Of a stretch of DNA of 64,000 bases, positions 51,247 to 61,606 are shown in pieces. Each line of letters opens with the position of its first letter. Position 1 is the stretch's first letter. A program made the position numbers and the translations under genes. The notes below the pieces were generated by a model. That model worked only from the letters and a program-made list of their open reading frames with translations. It ran no database searches and was not told where the DNA came from. The stretch lies in assembly GCF_038396845.1 (NCBI RefSeq), contig NZ_CP151587.1, positions 842,001 to 906,000 on the forward strand, written 5' to 3'. This DNA comes from Gymnodinialimonas sp. 57CJ19 (GTDB lineage Bacteria > Pseudomonadota > Alphaproteobacteria > Rhodobacterales > Rhodobacteraceae).

Positions 51247-51954
51247 ATGACAGCAGTACTACGGCTATTGGATGCGACCTTCGGACGGGTGATCCGGCAC
51301 TTCTTCTTCATATGTTTGCGGACATATTTTGGCTTGTTCTACAACGTCTCCTGCTCGAACAAGCACCTGTTGCAGACGATGCCCCACGGGTTGATCCTTG
51401 CGACACACGTCACCCGGCTGGATGGGCCGATGGTGGCCTCGGTCCTGTACCCGACACGGCGGGTTCTTCCGGCGGTGCACTACAACGAATACTACCACCC
51501 GGCACAGTTCTTCGTCTTGATGCCATCGGGGTGCATTCCGCTGTCCTCTCCGAAAAGCTGGCCCGCGCAACGCCGCGCCGCACGGAAGGTCTGGGCACGT
51601 GACAAGCTGATCGACACAATCAACCGCGGCAAGTTCGTGCTGCTGTTTCCCGGCGGTCAGGCCAAGCGCCAGCCCCGTGAGATCATCCAACCGCACTTTA
51701 GTGGTGCCTATGATACCCTCCGCGCCGTGCCCGATTGCCCGGTTGCGATCCTGCGCATCAAGGGCCTCAGCAAATACGACACCCCCATCCATGATCGGTT
51801 CTGGAGCTTTCTGGGAATCAAGAAAGGGCGGCGCCACGTCACCATCACGATCGAGCGGCTGGACGGTGGGCTGGATACCAGCGTTTCGCTGGAGGAGTTC
51901 AATGCCGATCTGGAAGAACGCTTCAACGCGCCCCCCCATTGGCCTGCGACCTGA
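51247..51954 (+). CDS. PlsC-like acyltransferase
   Basis: This 235-residue protein has an N-terminal hydrophobic helix (RVIRHFFFICLRTYFGLFYN), the H-x4-D catalytic motif in ILATHVTRLDGPMV near residue 55, and FPGGQAKRQPREI in place of the typical FPEGTRS. The middle has CIPLSSPK. It is likely a glycerolipid or lysophospholipid acyltransferase at the inner membrane. ATG 51247, with GGAAGG nearby, is preferred to TTG 51187. The altered FPGG motif is noted. Confidence 0.8.
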   Translation: MTAVLRLLDATFGRVIRHFFFICLRTYFGLFYNVSCSNKHLLQTMPHGLILATHVTRLDGPMVASVLYPTRRVLPAVHYNEYYHPAQFFVLMPSGCIPLSSPKSWPAQRRAARKVWARDKLIDTINRGKFVLLFPGGQAKRQPREIIQPHFSGAYDTLRAVPDCPVAILRIKGLSKYDTPIHDRFWSFLGIKKGRRHVTITIERLDGGLDTSVSLEEFNADLEERFNAPPHWPAT

Positions 51955-52011
51955 CCGGGCGCACAGGGTCTGCCACCGGGCCATGGCATCGGCCCGGTGG
52001 CAGGGTCGCTT

Positions 52012-52449
52012 TTATTCGATGACCCAGACGTCAGGGCTTGTCGGCCCGTTGATGTAGTGCAGCAGCTGGTTGCCGTTGATCACAGCGTTGCCGCAGAAGG
52101 GTTCCGACACTTCGACACCGATGCAAAAGACATTGCCGCGTGCGGACCATGTCCCGTTCACGTCGTAGTAATCGCCCGGTCCGCTATAGAAGCGCCCCGC
52201 GACCCGACTACCTGGCAGCAGCCTATGGGATTCCTGATGGCGGGTGATTTGCTGACCGGAAAGGAATTGCTGCAAGGACGCAGCCCCCGGCCCCGGCCCC
52301 GGCGATGTTGCCCGCGCAGACGCGCCTGAGCCGCCTCCGGTAAGGAATGGTCCCGGGCCAACGGCTTCGGGCGGGACAGTGTCGAGGACGACACAGGCAG
52401 GCAGGGAAAGGGCTACAAAGGCCGCAATCCAGAGTTTGGCATGTTTCAT
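52012..52449 (-). CDS. Small lipoprotein, paralogue of the next gene
   Basis: This 145-residue protein has a signal with lipobox (AAFVALSLPACVV), a Gly/Pro/Ala-rich spacer, and a C-terminal part with GTWSARGNVFCIGVEVSEPF and a cysteine pair. The GTW-x-C layout recurs in the adjacent gene upstream, so the two look like a tandem duplication. It is probably anchored in the outer membrane. No function is known. Confidence 0.72.
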   Translation of the reverse strand: MKHAKLWIAAFVALSLPACVVLDTVPPEAVGPGPFLTGGGSGASARATSPGPGPGAASLQQFLSGQQITRHQESHRLLPGSRVAGRFYSGPGDYYDVNGTWSARGNVFCIGVEVSEPFCGNAVINGNQLLHYINGPTSPDVWVIE

Positions 52450-52494
52450 CGGGCAATCATCCTTGAAGTTACAGTCACGAACCACCTCAACTCA

Positions 52495-52899
52495 TTAAGC
52501 GGCGTAGGCTTCCATTTCCTGCCGTTGCGACGCGTCGAACAGGGACAGGTAATCACCGTCATAACGGATCGGAACGCAGGCGCCTCGGGCATAGGCCGCG
52601 ACCGGGCCGGTAAAGCACATGGTCGCCGTGTCGATCGGCGCGCGCCACGTGCCATAGGCCTGCCCACCGTTCCGAAGCCCGACTGTGTAGGAGCCATCGC
52701 TCCACAGGTTCAGAGTCTCTCCTGTACGAATGTTCACAAACGCGCTCCCCCCCAGTTGGCTCGCTAGGGTGACGGAAGGGGCGACGGATGGAACGCCATT
52801 GACGCTTGGCCCGGTGACCGGCAGCGGATCAACGATCACACAGGCTGAAAGGGACAGGGCAGCGAAAGCGGTGCCAAGTGCGGCAAGTTTTAAGGTCAT
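52495..52899 (-). CDS. Small lipoprotein, paralogue of the previous gene
   Basis: This 134-residue protein has a lipobox (FAALSLSACVIVDPLP), then LNLWSDGSYTVGLRNGGQAY, GTWRAPIDTATMCFTG and a second cysteine in GACVPIRYDGDYL. The GTW and Cys layout matches the downstream gene. ATG 52899 is used; the codon before it is TTG. The intergenic gap to the paralogue is 45 bp. Confidence 0.72.
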   Translation of the reverse strand: MTLKLAALGTAFAALSLSACVIVDPLPVTGPSVNGVPSVAPSVTLASQLGGSAFVNIRTGETLNLWSDGSYTVGLRNGGQAYGTWRAPIDTATMCFTGPVAAYARGACVPIRYDGDYLSLFDASQRQEMEAYAA

Positions 52900-53041
52900 C
52901 AAGGGAACTCATTTCTTTTTGTGATCGGGCCAGCTTGCAAATCTAGATGACCCTTCGTCAAGCCTCGTCCGTCCAGCGCACATGGACAGACACAGCCGAC
53001 GCCGCTATAGCGCTGCAAACCTGCCCATAAGGAGTGTCCCA

Positions 53042-53881
<840 letters not shown>

Positions 53882-53940
53882 CCCCACCCCCTCGACACGG
53901 CGCGCGGCCCTCCCTTCATCTTGGCCTTACAACTCCCGGG

Positions 53941-54027
53941 GGTTTGGGGGGCTGGCCCCCCAAGTAGAATAGGCTTGGTTTCAGAGGCTGGCCCCCCAAG
54001 TATCACGGACCCGGTTTGGGGGGCAGC
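53941..54027. repeat. Two GC-rich hairpins with 15-bp direct repeats
   Basis: CTGGCCCCCCAAGTA occurs at 53952-53966 and 53988-54002. The first copy pairs with TTGGGGGG just upstream; the second pairs with TTGGGGGGCAGCC at 54015-54027. This looks like an intergenic palindromic repeat family and could also end dapD transcription. Confidence 0.6.
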
Positions 54028-54116
54028 CCCTCCCACTGCCTAGACCCGCTCAACACGCTGGACAGGCGGGCCCTTCCCCCGGCACAATGCCCCCGTCATT
54101 GATGGGAGCACACCAC

Positions 54117-54368
54117 ATGCAGGGCCTCGGATTTTTTGCAGCCATCCTCGTGGGCGGCCTCGCCGGGTGGATCGCCAGCCGCTTCATGGGCGCGCGCACG
54201 GGAATCTTCGTGAACATAATCCTCGGCATCGTCGGGGCAATCGTCGCCAATTTCCTGTTCCGCCTGATCGGCCTTGCCCCTTCGGGCGGATGGATCATGC
54301 AGGGGTTTGTCGGCTTTGTCGGCGCCTGCATCCTGATTGCCGCCCTGCGGTTATTGCGCGGACGTTAG
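54117..54368 (+). CDS. GlsB/YeaQ/YmgE family membrane protein
   Basis: This 83-residue protein has three hydrophobic segments with the family's glycine pattern: FFAAILVGGLAGWIASRFM, GIFVNIILGIVGAIVANFLF and FVGFVGACILIAALRLL. Members are stress-associated inner-membrane proteins of unknown mechanism. ATG 54117 has GGGAG upstream. Confidence 0.92.
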   Translation: MQGLGFFAAILVGGLAGWIASRFMGARTGIFVNIILGIVGAIVANFLFRLIGLAPSGGWIMQGFVGFVGACILIAALRLLRGR

Positions 54369-54435
54369 TTTAAAACGCCGCATCCGCCCCATCGGCAGAC
54401 TTGACAGGGGCCGGTTTTCTCCGCACTTCGCCCCC

Positions 54436-54807
54436 ATGTCAGAGAACGATCAAAAGAAACCGAAAAAGCCAAAAGCCATCCACCAGGTGTTCACCTTGCT
54501 TGTGGAAGTTGGCCGTAAGGAAAACGATGGCTTGCCGAAGAAAGCGACCGGTGCGGGCCTGTTGTGCTTTGCCTCCGGCGTGGATGAGGCGGAAGCCGTC
54601 CGTGAAACAGTAGCCGTGCTCAAGCAAGCCGACCTCGCGCCACTGGACGTGACGGGCTATGGCTCCTTGGCCGAGCGCGAAGCGCAAGGCGATGAAATCA
54701 ACGATGAAGAGCGGGAATTGATGGAACGGGCGCGGGCAGAAAACTCTGTCGTCGTGGTTCAGATGACACCGTTTTTTGGCGACGGTCCCGACCCGGCAAA
54801 CGCCTGA
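54436..54807 (+). CDS. Conserved-looking hypothetical protein
   Basis: This 123-residue soluble protein begins with a lysine-rich lead (DQKKPKKPKAIHQ) and then an alpha/beta segment (VFTLLVEVGRKENDGLPKKA; GVDEAEAVRETVAVLKQADL; LDVTGYGSLAEREAQGDEI). It has an acidic helix and a strand ENSVVVVQMTPFF. No family is recognised. The start at 54436 follows the start of that pattern. It is followed by a convergent Hint-domain gene. Confidence 0.6.
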   Translation: MSENDQKKPKKPKAIHQVFTLLVEVGRKENDGLPKKATGAGLLCFASGVDEAEAVRETVAVLKQADLAPLDVTGYGSLAEREAQGDEINDEERELMERARAENSVVVVQMTPFFGDGPDPANA

Positions 54808-54826
54808 GCCCTATGCGGCGTAGTCC

Positions 54827-55873
54827 TTAGGCCGCCCGGGCGTGGGCTGATACCAGGGCGCGGGCCGCGGCGCGATCCAGAAGCGGCAGCGACGGCGTCG
54901 TATCTGCGGCGTTGGGGCAAGCCGATTGGCTGATCTGCTGATCGCCCGATGCCATGACATCGCCTAGATGCACCGTTTCAATCGGAGAGTTCTCGACCCG
55001 AATACAAGCCGGGTCATCCAGCATCATATGATAGAAAATCCGCATCGGCTTGGACCGGTCCCGTACCACGGCGCGACCCGTCGCCATATCGGCGGCATTG
55101 GCCAGAACGGCTTCTGTCCCGCACAGATAATCCACAACCGGTCCGGTCTGAAGCAGGCGGGTTTGCGGCGTCACCAACAGATCCCGGATCAAGCCGAAGT
55201 AGGGCGCGCGCAGGCAAATGGGGGCGGTGCGCCCAAGGCATAGGCGCGGACGCGCCTCGATCCAGCGCAAAGGGTGGGAGGTGCCTTCAGCGTCCAGCAG
55301 CAAGTCGCCGGGGCGCAGGGCGTCAATTGGGCGGGGGCCTTCGATCGTGGACACCAAGGCGCCGCTCTCCACGCCCGGCAAGTCTGCGGCCGTCACAGCG
55401 CTAGAGGCGACGGCGGCCACATGGGCGACGGAAAGAAACCCCTCGGCCCTGGGCAGCGCATCGGCCAAGGTTGCTTGCTTCTGCAAGCCCGAGCGCAGCG
55501 ATTGTACGGTATCCTGGTCGTAATTCTTGACCTCGAAGACATCGGCCCGGCCCTCAGAGCAGGCGATGTAGCGCAGGCCCAGGGTCTCTCCGGCCCGCAG
55601 GGTGGCAGGGGCCGAGCAAAGGTCAATCTCGCCGTGCAGCAAACGCACCGCCCCATCGGGCATCAGGTAGATGGAAATCGCATCCTGGCCTTCCGATGCA
55701 CCCTGCCAAAGCCGCAAGGGAATATCGCGCGCCACACCGCGGCCCCGGCGCGGGGCGGGTTTGCGTGGGCCAATCAACTCCAGCCACAGGGTCATCGCCC
55801 GCAGGGGCGTGTGGCACGCCCTGGGCGGGGCCCGATGCGCCCGTCCATGGCTCCATATGGCTTGCCACGTCAT
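54827..55873 (-). CDS. Hint-domain-like protein lacking the catalytic Cys
   Basis: This 348-residue protein has a C-terminal Hint fold (VSTIEGPRPIDALRPGDLLL; LVTPQTRLLQTGPVVDYL; SPIETVHLGDVMASGD). The Hint fold normally starts with Cys, but here that position reads SGALVST, so self-processing is not expected. It has no clear signal peptide. The start at 55873 lies 13 bp after the stop of the upstream Hint gene, so the two form an operon. Function is unknown, possibly as a non-catalytic partner. Confidence 0.65.
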   Translation of the reverse strand: MTWQAIWSHGRAHRAPPRACHTPLRAMTLWLELIGPRKPAPRRGRGVARDIPLRLWQGASEGQDAISIYLMPDGAVRLLHGEIDLCSAPATLRAGETLGLRYIACSEGRADVFEVKNYDQDTVQSLRSGLQKQATLADALPRAEGFLSVAHVAAVASSAVTAADLPGVESGALVSTIEGPRPIDALRPGDLLLDAEGTSHPLRWIEARPRLCLGRTAPICLRAPYFGLIRDLLVTPQTRLLQTGPVVDYLCGTEAVLANAADMATGRAVVRDRSKPMRIFYHMMLDDPACIRVENSPIETVHLGDVMASGDQQISQSACPNAADTTPSLPLLDRAAARALVSAHARAA

Positions 55874-55886
55874 CCGAAATTCCGCC

Positions 55887-57461
55887 CTATGCCAGCATCG
55901 CGCGGGCTTCAAAACCGCGCAGGGGCAGGCGGGCAGCGGGCCCATAGCCGTCCATCGTTTCTGGGTCTATCTCGGGGAACAGGGACAACACCTCATCCTG
56001 AACGTCGGCATCCAGATCGTGCATCACCGTGGGCCCGGGCAGGAAGCTTTCCGTCGCCAACCCTTCCGAAAAGACAATCTGGTGCTGGTCAAACAGCAGG
56101 TGGAAGTATTCCACCTCACCACCGGTCAGCACCCGGACCGAGCAATCGTTGACCAGATCCTTCGCAGCGACCAGAACCTCATCCTCGCCAAACATCAGTT
56201 CGGCCATCCAATGGGTCAGCATGATCCGATGCTGAGGCGAAACGACAAGGCGGCGATGCATCCCAAAGGTGCCCGCTTCAATCGCCACCGGGGCAAAGCG
56301 CCCCTCTGCCGCGATGGTCCGTGACCCGATCCAGCGGATCGGTTGCAGGCCATTGTCGCGGGTCTCGATTAAGTCCCCTGCCTCAAGATCCTCTACAGCC
56401 TTCTCGCCGTCTTGGGTCAGGATCATGGTGCCGCGCACAAAGCAGGGGATCGCCGTGACTGTGACAAAGGCGGTATCCGTAATGCCCGTGCCATCATCGG
56501 CTGTATAGGTGAAGTTGATTGTCTCGTTCGCCGTCAGGCCGGTTTGGCTGGCGGGCGGGTCGATCTCCAGCTCACCGGAAAGGGTCAGCGTTACAACGGT
56601 GCCATCGGCAAGGGTCACGCTATCGCCGGGATCAACCTCGATCCCGTTGACGTGGGTGATAAAGGCCACGCCGCCGGAGGTGGGGTCATTGGCCAACACG
56701 TCCAATACGGTTGTGACCCCTTCGTAATGGGTCACCGAGTCTGCGCCGGCAATGAATTCCCCTTGGATCGAGTTGGCCGCGATCAGCACGTTGGAATCGT
56801 ATGAGCTGTCTCCGACATCGGCGATGCCGATCTTGATGTCGTTAGCTTCGCCATTGTTGACAGGCATCACCAGCGTCAGGGTCACCGTGAAGCCGTCCAT
56901 CTCGGTGTTGTAGTCGTCGTTGGTGTTGTCGTTGAACAACGTGGCGTTGGCTTGGCTGTTGACCGAGTTAATCTGCGTCACGTTCACAATGGGGGATGTG
57001 ACGAGGTTGCCGTTGACCCAGACGCCCACGATGTCGTTGTAGATCGAGCCGGTATATTCCGGGTATTCTTCCGACGCGAAGGTGAACTGCATGGTCACGA
57101 AATCGGTCGTTGGGGTGAAGTTCACCTCCAGAAAGCTGGCGTCATAGGTGTTGGTGCCCGCTGCCGCGTTGAAATCCGCGTCATTGTTCGCGCCAGAGGT
57201 GTTGGTAGACGTGCTAGAGGATCGGTTCGGGTCGCCACTGGACCTTGTGACATGGCTGGCGCGGCCGGTGGACAGGATAACGCCCGTATCGGACGGCGTC
57301 AGTTCCGGCGCTACGTCGTCGCCGTCATAGTAGATGCCAGAAGATTGGCTCCACCCGGAATAGCTCGCGCTGTTTACCGTCGTGCCGGGGCCAAAGATCG
57401 TTGTGGCCATCTGCATCGCAGTGGCGTTTTCATAAATTGGTAGTTCGTCGCCCGTCGCCAT
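55887..57461 (-). CDS. Large Hint-domain exoprotein with choice-of-anchor region
   Basis: This 524-residue protein starts with a choice-of-anchor-L-like domain (TATTIFGPGTTV, VTMQFTFASEEYPEYTGSIY), followed by a cadherin/Ig-like segment (DVLANDPTSGGVAF; INFTYTADDGTGITDTAFVT) and a Hint domain starting at the Cys of IPCFVRGTMILTQDGEKAVE near residue 338, with VVSPQHRIMLTHW. There is no N-terminal signal, so type I-type secretion is likely. Autoprocessing at the Hint Cys is plausible by family analogy. Confidence 0.82.
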   Translation of the reverse strand: MATGDELPIYENATAMQMATTIFGPGTTVNSASYSGWSQSSGIYYDGDDVAPELTPSDTGVILSTGRASHVTRSSGDPNRSSSTSTNTSGANNDADFNAAAGTNTYDASFLEVNFTPTTDFVTMQFTFASEEYPEYTGSIYNDIVGVWVNGNLVTSPIVNVTQINSVNSQANATLFNDNTNDDYNTEMDGFTVTLTLVMPVNNGEANDIKIGIADVGDSSYDSNVLIAANSIQGEFIAGADSVTHYEGVTTVLDVLANDPTSGGVAFITHVNGIEVDPGDSVTLADGTVVTLTLSGELEIDPPASQTGLTANETINFTYTADDGTGITDTAFVTVTAIPCFVRGTMILTQDGEKAVEDLEAGDLIETRDNGLQPIRWIGSRTIAAEGRFAPVAIEAGTFGMHRRLVVSPQHRIMLTHWMAELMFGEDEVLVAAKDLVNDCSVRVLTGGEVEYFHLLFDQHQIVFSEGLATESFLPGPTVMHDLDADVQDEVLSLFPEIDPETMDGYGPAARLPLRGFEARAMLA

Positions 57462-57756
57462 GGTCTGCCGTCACCCTTTCGGGCCGAGGTCGGGCATTAC
57501 ACATCACACGCACACGCTTGCAACCGGGGGAAACCCCCCGCGATTCATATGCTGATTACTCGTTACACTGCTCAATGCGGCGCTCATTTTTGGCGTCCGC
57601 TGCCTGCCTCGGCGTATTTATTATTACAAAAAGGTTAACACGCGATCGGCGAATTGCTCCAGAAAACTACGTACTTAGGCCATCATCCCGCCGCATTGTG
57701 GTCCATTGGCCACGCCGATAGGATGGTAACACAACATCCTGTATCCCGAGGTTTCC

Positions 57757-58923
57757 ATGTCACAAGCCGCCGCATTGGCCCCCGTTGATCCTGTCGCACT
57801 GACGGCTGATCTGATCCGCTGCAACTCTGTGACGCCCTTGGAAGGCGGCGCTCTGGTCCTGCTGGAACGGCTGTTGTCCGAGGCAGGCTTCACCTGCACC
57901 CGGGTCGATCGCAACGGCATCGCCAACCTCTATGCCCGCTGGGGCACGCGCGGCAACGGCAAGGCGTTTGGCTTCAACGGCCATACCGATGTGGTTCCCG
58001 TCGGCGATGAGGCAGCATGGCGCTTCCCCCCGTTCGGCGCGGAAGTGGACGGAGAATGGATGTATGGGCGCGGCGCCACCGATATGAAATCCGGTGTGGC
58101 CGCTTTCGCCGCCGCCGCGATTGATTTCGTGCGTGAAACGCCTCCCGACGGGGCGATCGTTCTGGCGATCACCGGCGATGAGGAGGGCGAATCTACCGAC
58201 GGCACCATCGCCCTTCTGGATTGGATGGAGGAGGTCGGCGAGCGCATCGACGTCTGCATCGTGGGCGAGCCGACCTGCCCCGAGGAAATGGGCGACATGA
58301 TGAAAATCGGCCGCCGGGGTGCCCTGACCGCCTTCTTCGAGGTCATCGGCAAGCAAGGCCACTCCGCCTACCTGCACAAGGTCATCAACCCTCTGCCCGC
58401 CGTGGCGCTCCTGGGCCACCGCCTCTCGACCCATGTGCTGGACGAGGGCACCGACCACTTCGATGCCTCCACCTGCGCGATCACCACCATCGACACCGGC
58501 AACCCCGCCAACAACGTGATCCCCGCCCGCACCAAAATGACCGTGAACCTGCGCTTCAACGATACCCATACCGGCGCCAGCCTCACCGAATGGCTCCGCT
58601 CTGAGGCCGACCGCGTCGCCGAGGAAACCGGCACCCAGATCACCATGACCACCAAGCTCAGCGGCGAATCCTTCCTCACCCCTCCCGGTGACCTCTCCAC
58701 CCTCGTGGGCAAGGCGGTCGAGGCCGAAACCGGCCGCACCCCGACCCTCTCCACCACCGGTGGCACCTCGGACGCTCGCTTCGTGAAAAACCACTGCCCC
58801 GTGGTCGAATTCGGCCTCGTCGGCCACCGGATGCACCAGGTGGATGAACGCGTCCGCATCAGCGATATAGAGGCCCTCAAACGGGTCTACACCCGTGTCC
58901 TTACCGACTACTTCGCCGACTAG
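57757..58923 (+). CDS. dapE: Succinyl-diaminopimelate desuccinylase
   Basis: This 388-residue zinc peptidase-fold enzyme removes succinate from N-succinyl-[18 protein letters not shown] holds the first zinc His and Asp-type motif near residue 72, [13 protein letters not shown] the bridging Asp, [13 protein letters not shown] the catalytic Glu pair near 136, and [18 protein letters not shown] the final zinc His near 362. It is full length. Together with DapD and DapF it shows the succinylase route to meso-DAP. Confidence 0.95.
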   Translation: MSQAAALAPVDPVALTADLIRCNSVTPLEGGALVLLERLLSEAGFTCTRVDRNGIANLYARWGTRGNGKAFGFNGHTDVVPVGDEAAWRFPPFGAEVDGEWMYGRGATDMKSGVAAFAAAAIDFVRETPPDGAIVLAITGDEEGESTDGTIALLDWMEEVGERIDVCIVGEPTCPEEMGDMMKIGRRGALTAFFEVIGKQGHSAYLHKVINPLPAVALLGHRLSTHVLDEGTDHFDASTCAITTIDTGNPANNVIPARTKMTVNLRFNDTHTGASLTEWLRSEADRVAEETGTQITMTTKLSGESFLTPPGDLSTLVGKAVEAETGRTPTLSTTGGTSDARFVKNHCPVVEFGLVGHRMHQVDERVRISDIEALKRVYTRVLTDYFAD

Positions 58924-59190
58924 TGCCGCCGCCCTGTGCACCCGCGCAGGGCGCCCGCTCCCCCCATCGCCCCCCCGTCCCGGTGCGCGCGCTCCTCGCC
59001 GATACCCCCCGGTCAGGCCCCACCAAAGGCTCCCCACAACCCCCGCCCGCCAAGTCATCGACCGGCCGCTCTTCATCCCCGCCGCTCCCCCTTCATCTTG
59101 GCCCATACAACTCAATCCAACGCTCCACTCCCCACCGCCGCTCGATTTAGGCCCATGACGCCCCCCCGCGCTCGTGCTACCTGAGACCGC

Positions 59191-61464
59191 ATGAGCAACA
59201 TCCCCTCCAAAGACCAAATCCTGAAATGGATCACCGACAACCCCGGCAAACGCTCCAAGCGTGACATTGCCAAAGCCTTTGGCATCAAGGGGGCGGCTCG
59301 GATTGACCTGAAACGGATCCTCAAGGAACTCCAGGCCGAAGGGCATCTGGAAAAAACCGGGCGCACCTACCGTGACCCGGAAAAACTGCCTCCTGTCACG
59401 ATCCTTTCCGTGCAAGCGCCCGACGATAACGGTGACCTCTTTGCGCGGCCTCTGGAATGGCACGGTGAAGGGGCCGAGCCGCGTGTGCTCTATAAACCCC
59501 GTACCGCCGACCCTGCCGTGGGGCAGGGCGACCGCATTCTGGCGAAATTGTTCGAGGCTGAAGGCGACGACCATCACTACACCGCCCGGCTGATCCGCAA
59601 GATCGGCACCAACCCCCGCAAGATCCTTGGTATCTTCCGCAAACGCGACGAGGGGGGCGTGATCTCTCCGATCTCCAAGGGGTCCGACAAGGAATGGCAG
59701 GTGCGCGCCGGCGATACCCACGGTGCCAAGGATGGAGAGTTGGTCGAAGGCGAGCTTGCCGGGCCAAAGGCGCGGATGGGGGCGCCCCGGGCGCGGATCA
59801 CCTTGCGCGTCGGCGATCCCGGCGAAGCCCGCGCGGTGTCGCTGATCGCGATCCATGAACACGGCATCCCCGACAGCTTCCCCGACGCCGTGATGGCGCA
59901 GGCCGATGCCGCGAAACCCGCCGGGCTGAAAGGCCGCGAAGACCTGCGTGACGTGCCATTGGTGACCATCGACCCCGCCGATGCGCGGGACCACGATGAT
60001 GCCTGCTATGCCCAGGCCGATGATGACCCCAAGAACAAGGGTGGCCATATCATCTGGGTCGCGATCGCCGATGTGGCCCATTACGTCACGCCGGACTCAG
60101 CCCTGGACCGCGAGGCGCGCAAGCGTGGCAACTCCACCTATTTCCCGGACCGCGTGGTGCCGATGCTGCCCGATCGGCTCTCGGGGGATCTTTGCTCTCT
60201 CCATGAAGGGGTGCCACGGGCGGTGATTGCCGTGCGGATGGTGATCGACGCCAAGGGGCAAAAGATCGGCCATACGTTCCACCGGGGCCTGATGAAATCC
60301 CATGCGTCGCTCAGCTATGAGGAGGCTCAGGCCGCCCAGGATGGCACGCCGTCGGCGCGGGCCGAGCCCCTCGTTAAAGGCGTGATCCGCCCTCTCTTCG
60401 CAGCCTATGACGCGCTGAAAATCGCCCGTGCCAAGCGGCAGCCGCTGGAACTGGATCTGCCGGAGCGGCGGATTGAACTGGACGACAATGGCAAGGTCTC
60501 CTCCGTGGCCTTCAAGGACCGCCTCGACGCCCACAAGCTGATCGAAGAATTCATGGTTCTGGCCAATGTCGCCGCTGCAGAAACCCTGATCGCCAAGCGC
60601 ACGCCGTTGCTTTTCCGGGTCCATGAAGAACCCTCGCCCGAGAAACTGGAAGCCCTGCGCGAAGTGGCCGACAGCGCCGGGCTGACGCTCGCCAAGGGGC
60701 AGGTTCTGCAAACGCGGCACCTCAATGACCTGTTGCGCGCAGCGGGCGAGGATACGTCCGAGCTGATCTCGATCTCGACCCTGCGGTCGATGCAACAGGC
60801 CTACTACAACCCCGAGAACTTCGGGCACTTCGGCCTCGCCCTGAAAAGCTATGCGCATTTCACCTCTCCGATCCGGCGCTATGCGGATTTGATCGTGCAT
60901 CGCGCTTTGGTCAGCGCCCATGGCTGGGGCAAGGACGGGCTGTCCGCGGAGGAGATTGAGCGTCTGGAAGACACGGCAAAGCTGATTTCGGGCACCGAGC
61001 GGCGGTCGATGGTGGCAGAGCGTGACACCTCGGACCGCTACCTTGCGGCCTTCCTCTCGGACCGTGTCGGGGCCGAGTTTGGTGGGCGCATTTCCGGCAT
61101 CGCCAAGTTCGGTGTGTTCGTGAAACTGGATGAGACCGGGGCCGATGGCCTGTTGCCAATGCGGTCGCTGGGGCGTGAGTATTTCCACTACGATGCCGAG
61201 GCGCAAACCCTGATGGGCGCGGATACGGGCACGATGATTTCCATCGGTGACCGGGTCTTGGTGAAGCTGGCCGAAGCCGTGCCAGTCACGGGGGGGCTGA
61301 TCCTCGAATTGCTTGAACATGACGGCAAAGCGCCCGCCAAAGGCGCAGGTCGGGGCGGCGGACGGGGGCGGGGCAAGCCCCCCGCGCGGCGCAAGGTGGG
61401 CGCGTCCAAGGGGCGGAAGGCGAAACTGCGCAAAAAGACCGCTCGGACCCGCACAAAGGACTGA
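59191..61464 (+). CDS. rnr: Ribonuclease R
   Basis: This 757-residue 3'-5' exoribonuclease degrades structured RNA. The N-terminal winged helix (KSKRDIAKAFGIKGAARID-like, PGKRSKRDIAKAFGIKGAAR) is followed by a cold-shock domain, the RNB domain with the catalytic Asp set (TIDPADARDHDDACYAQ) and an S1 domain (GGRISGIAKFGVFVKLDETG). The C-terminus is a long Gly/Arg/Lys tail. It is full length and single-gene. Confidence 0.96.
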   Translation: MSNIPSKDQILKWITDNPGKRSKRDIAKAFGIKGAARIDLKRILKELQAEGHLEKTGRTYRDPEKLPPVTILSVQAPDDNGDLFARPLEWHGEGAEPRVLYKPRTADPAVGQGDRILAKLFEAEGDDHHYTARLIRKIGTNPRKILGIFRKRDEGGVISPISKGSDKEWQVRAGDTHGAKDGELVEGELAGPKARMGAPRARITLRVGDPGEARAVSLIAIHEHGIPDSFPDAVMAQADAAKPAGLKGREDLRDVPLVTIDPADARDHDDACYAQADDDPKNKGGHIIWVAIADVAHYVTPDSALDREARKRGNSTYFPDRVVPMLPDRLSGDLCSLHEGVPRAVIAVRMVIDAKGQKIGHTFHRGLMKSHASLSYEEAQAAQDGTPSARAEPLVKGVIRPLFAAYDALKIARAKRQPLELDLPERRIELDDNGKVSSVAFKDRLDAHKLIEEFMVLANVAAAETLIAKRTPLLFRVHEEPSPEKLEALREVADSAGLTLAKGQVLQTRHLNDLLRAAGEDTSELISISTLRSMQQAYYNPENFGHFGLALKSYAHFTSPIRRYADLIVHRALVSAHGWGKDGLSAEEIERLEDTAKLISGTERRSMVAERDTSDRYLAAFLSDRVGAEFGGRISGIAKFGVFVKLDETGADGLLPMRSLGREYFHYDAEAQTLMGADTGTMISIGDRVLVKLAEAVPVTGGLILELLEHDGKAPAKGAGRGGGRGRGKPPARRKVGASKGRKAKLRKKTARTRTKD

Positions 61465-61606
61465 CGCTAACGGTATGTTAACCAGATTGGGGCAAGGGTG
61501 ACCGGCAAAACGCCGCCCATCACCCCTGCATTGTTCGCGGTTTTCCTGTAAGTTTGCCGTGAAGCCCCTATATTGTTGCGCTGTCGTGGATAGTCGAGCC
61601 CTGCCT

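Noticed and set aside
53941..54027. CRISPR array
   Set aside because: There are only two copies of a 15-bp unit, with self-complementary arms and no spacers of constant length. No cas genes are present.
57760..60081. 773-codon open frame on the minus strand over dapE and rnr
   Set aside because: It is antisense to two clear genes and spans their gap. The Gly/His/Ala-rich product is typical of shadow frames in GC-rich DNA.
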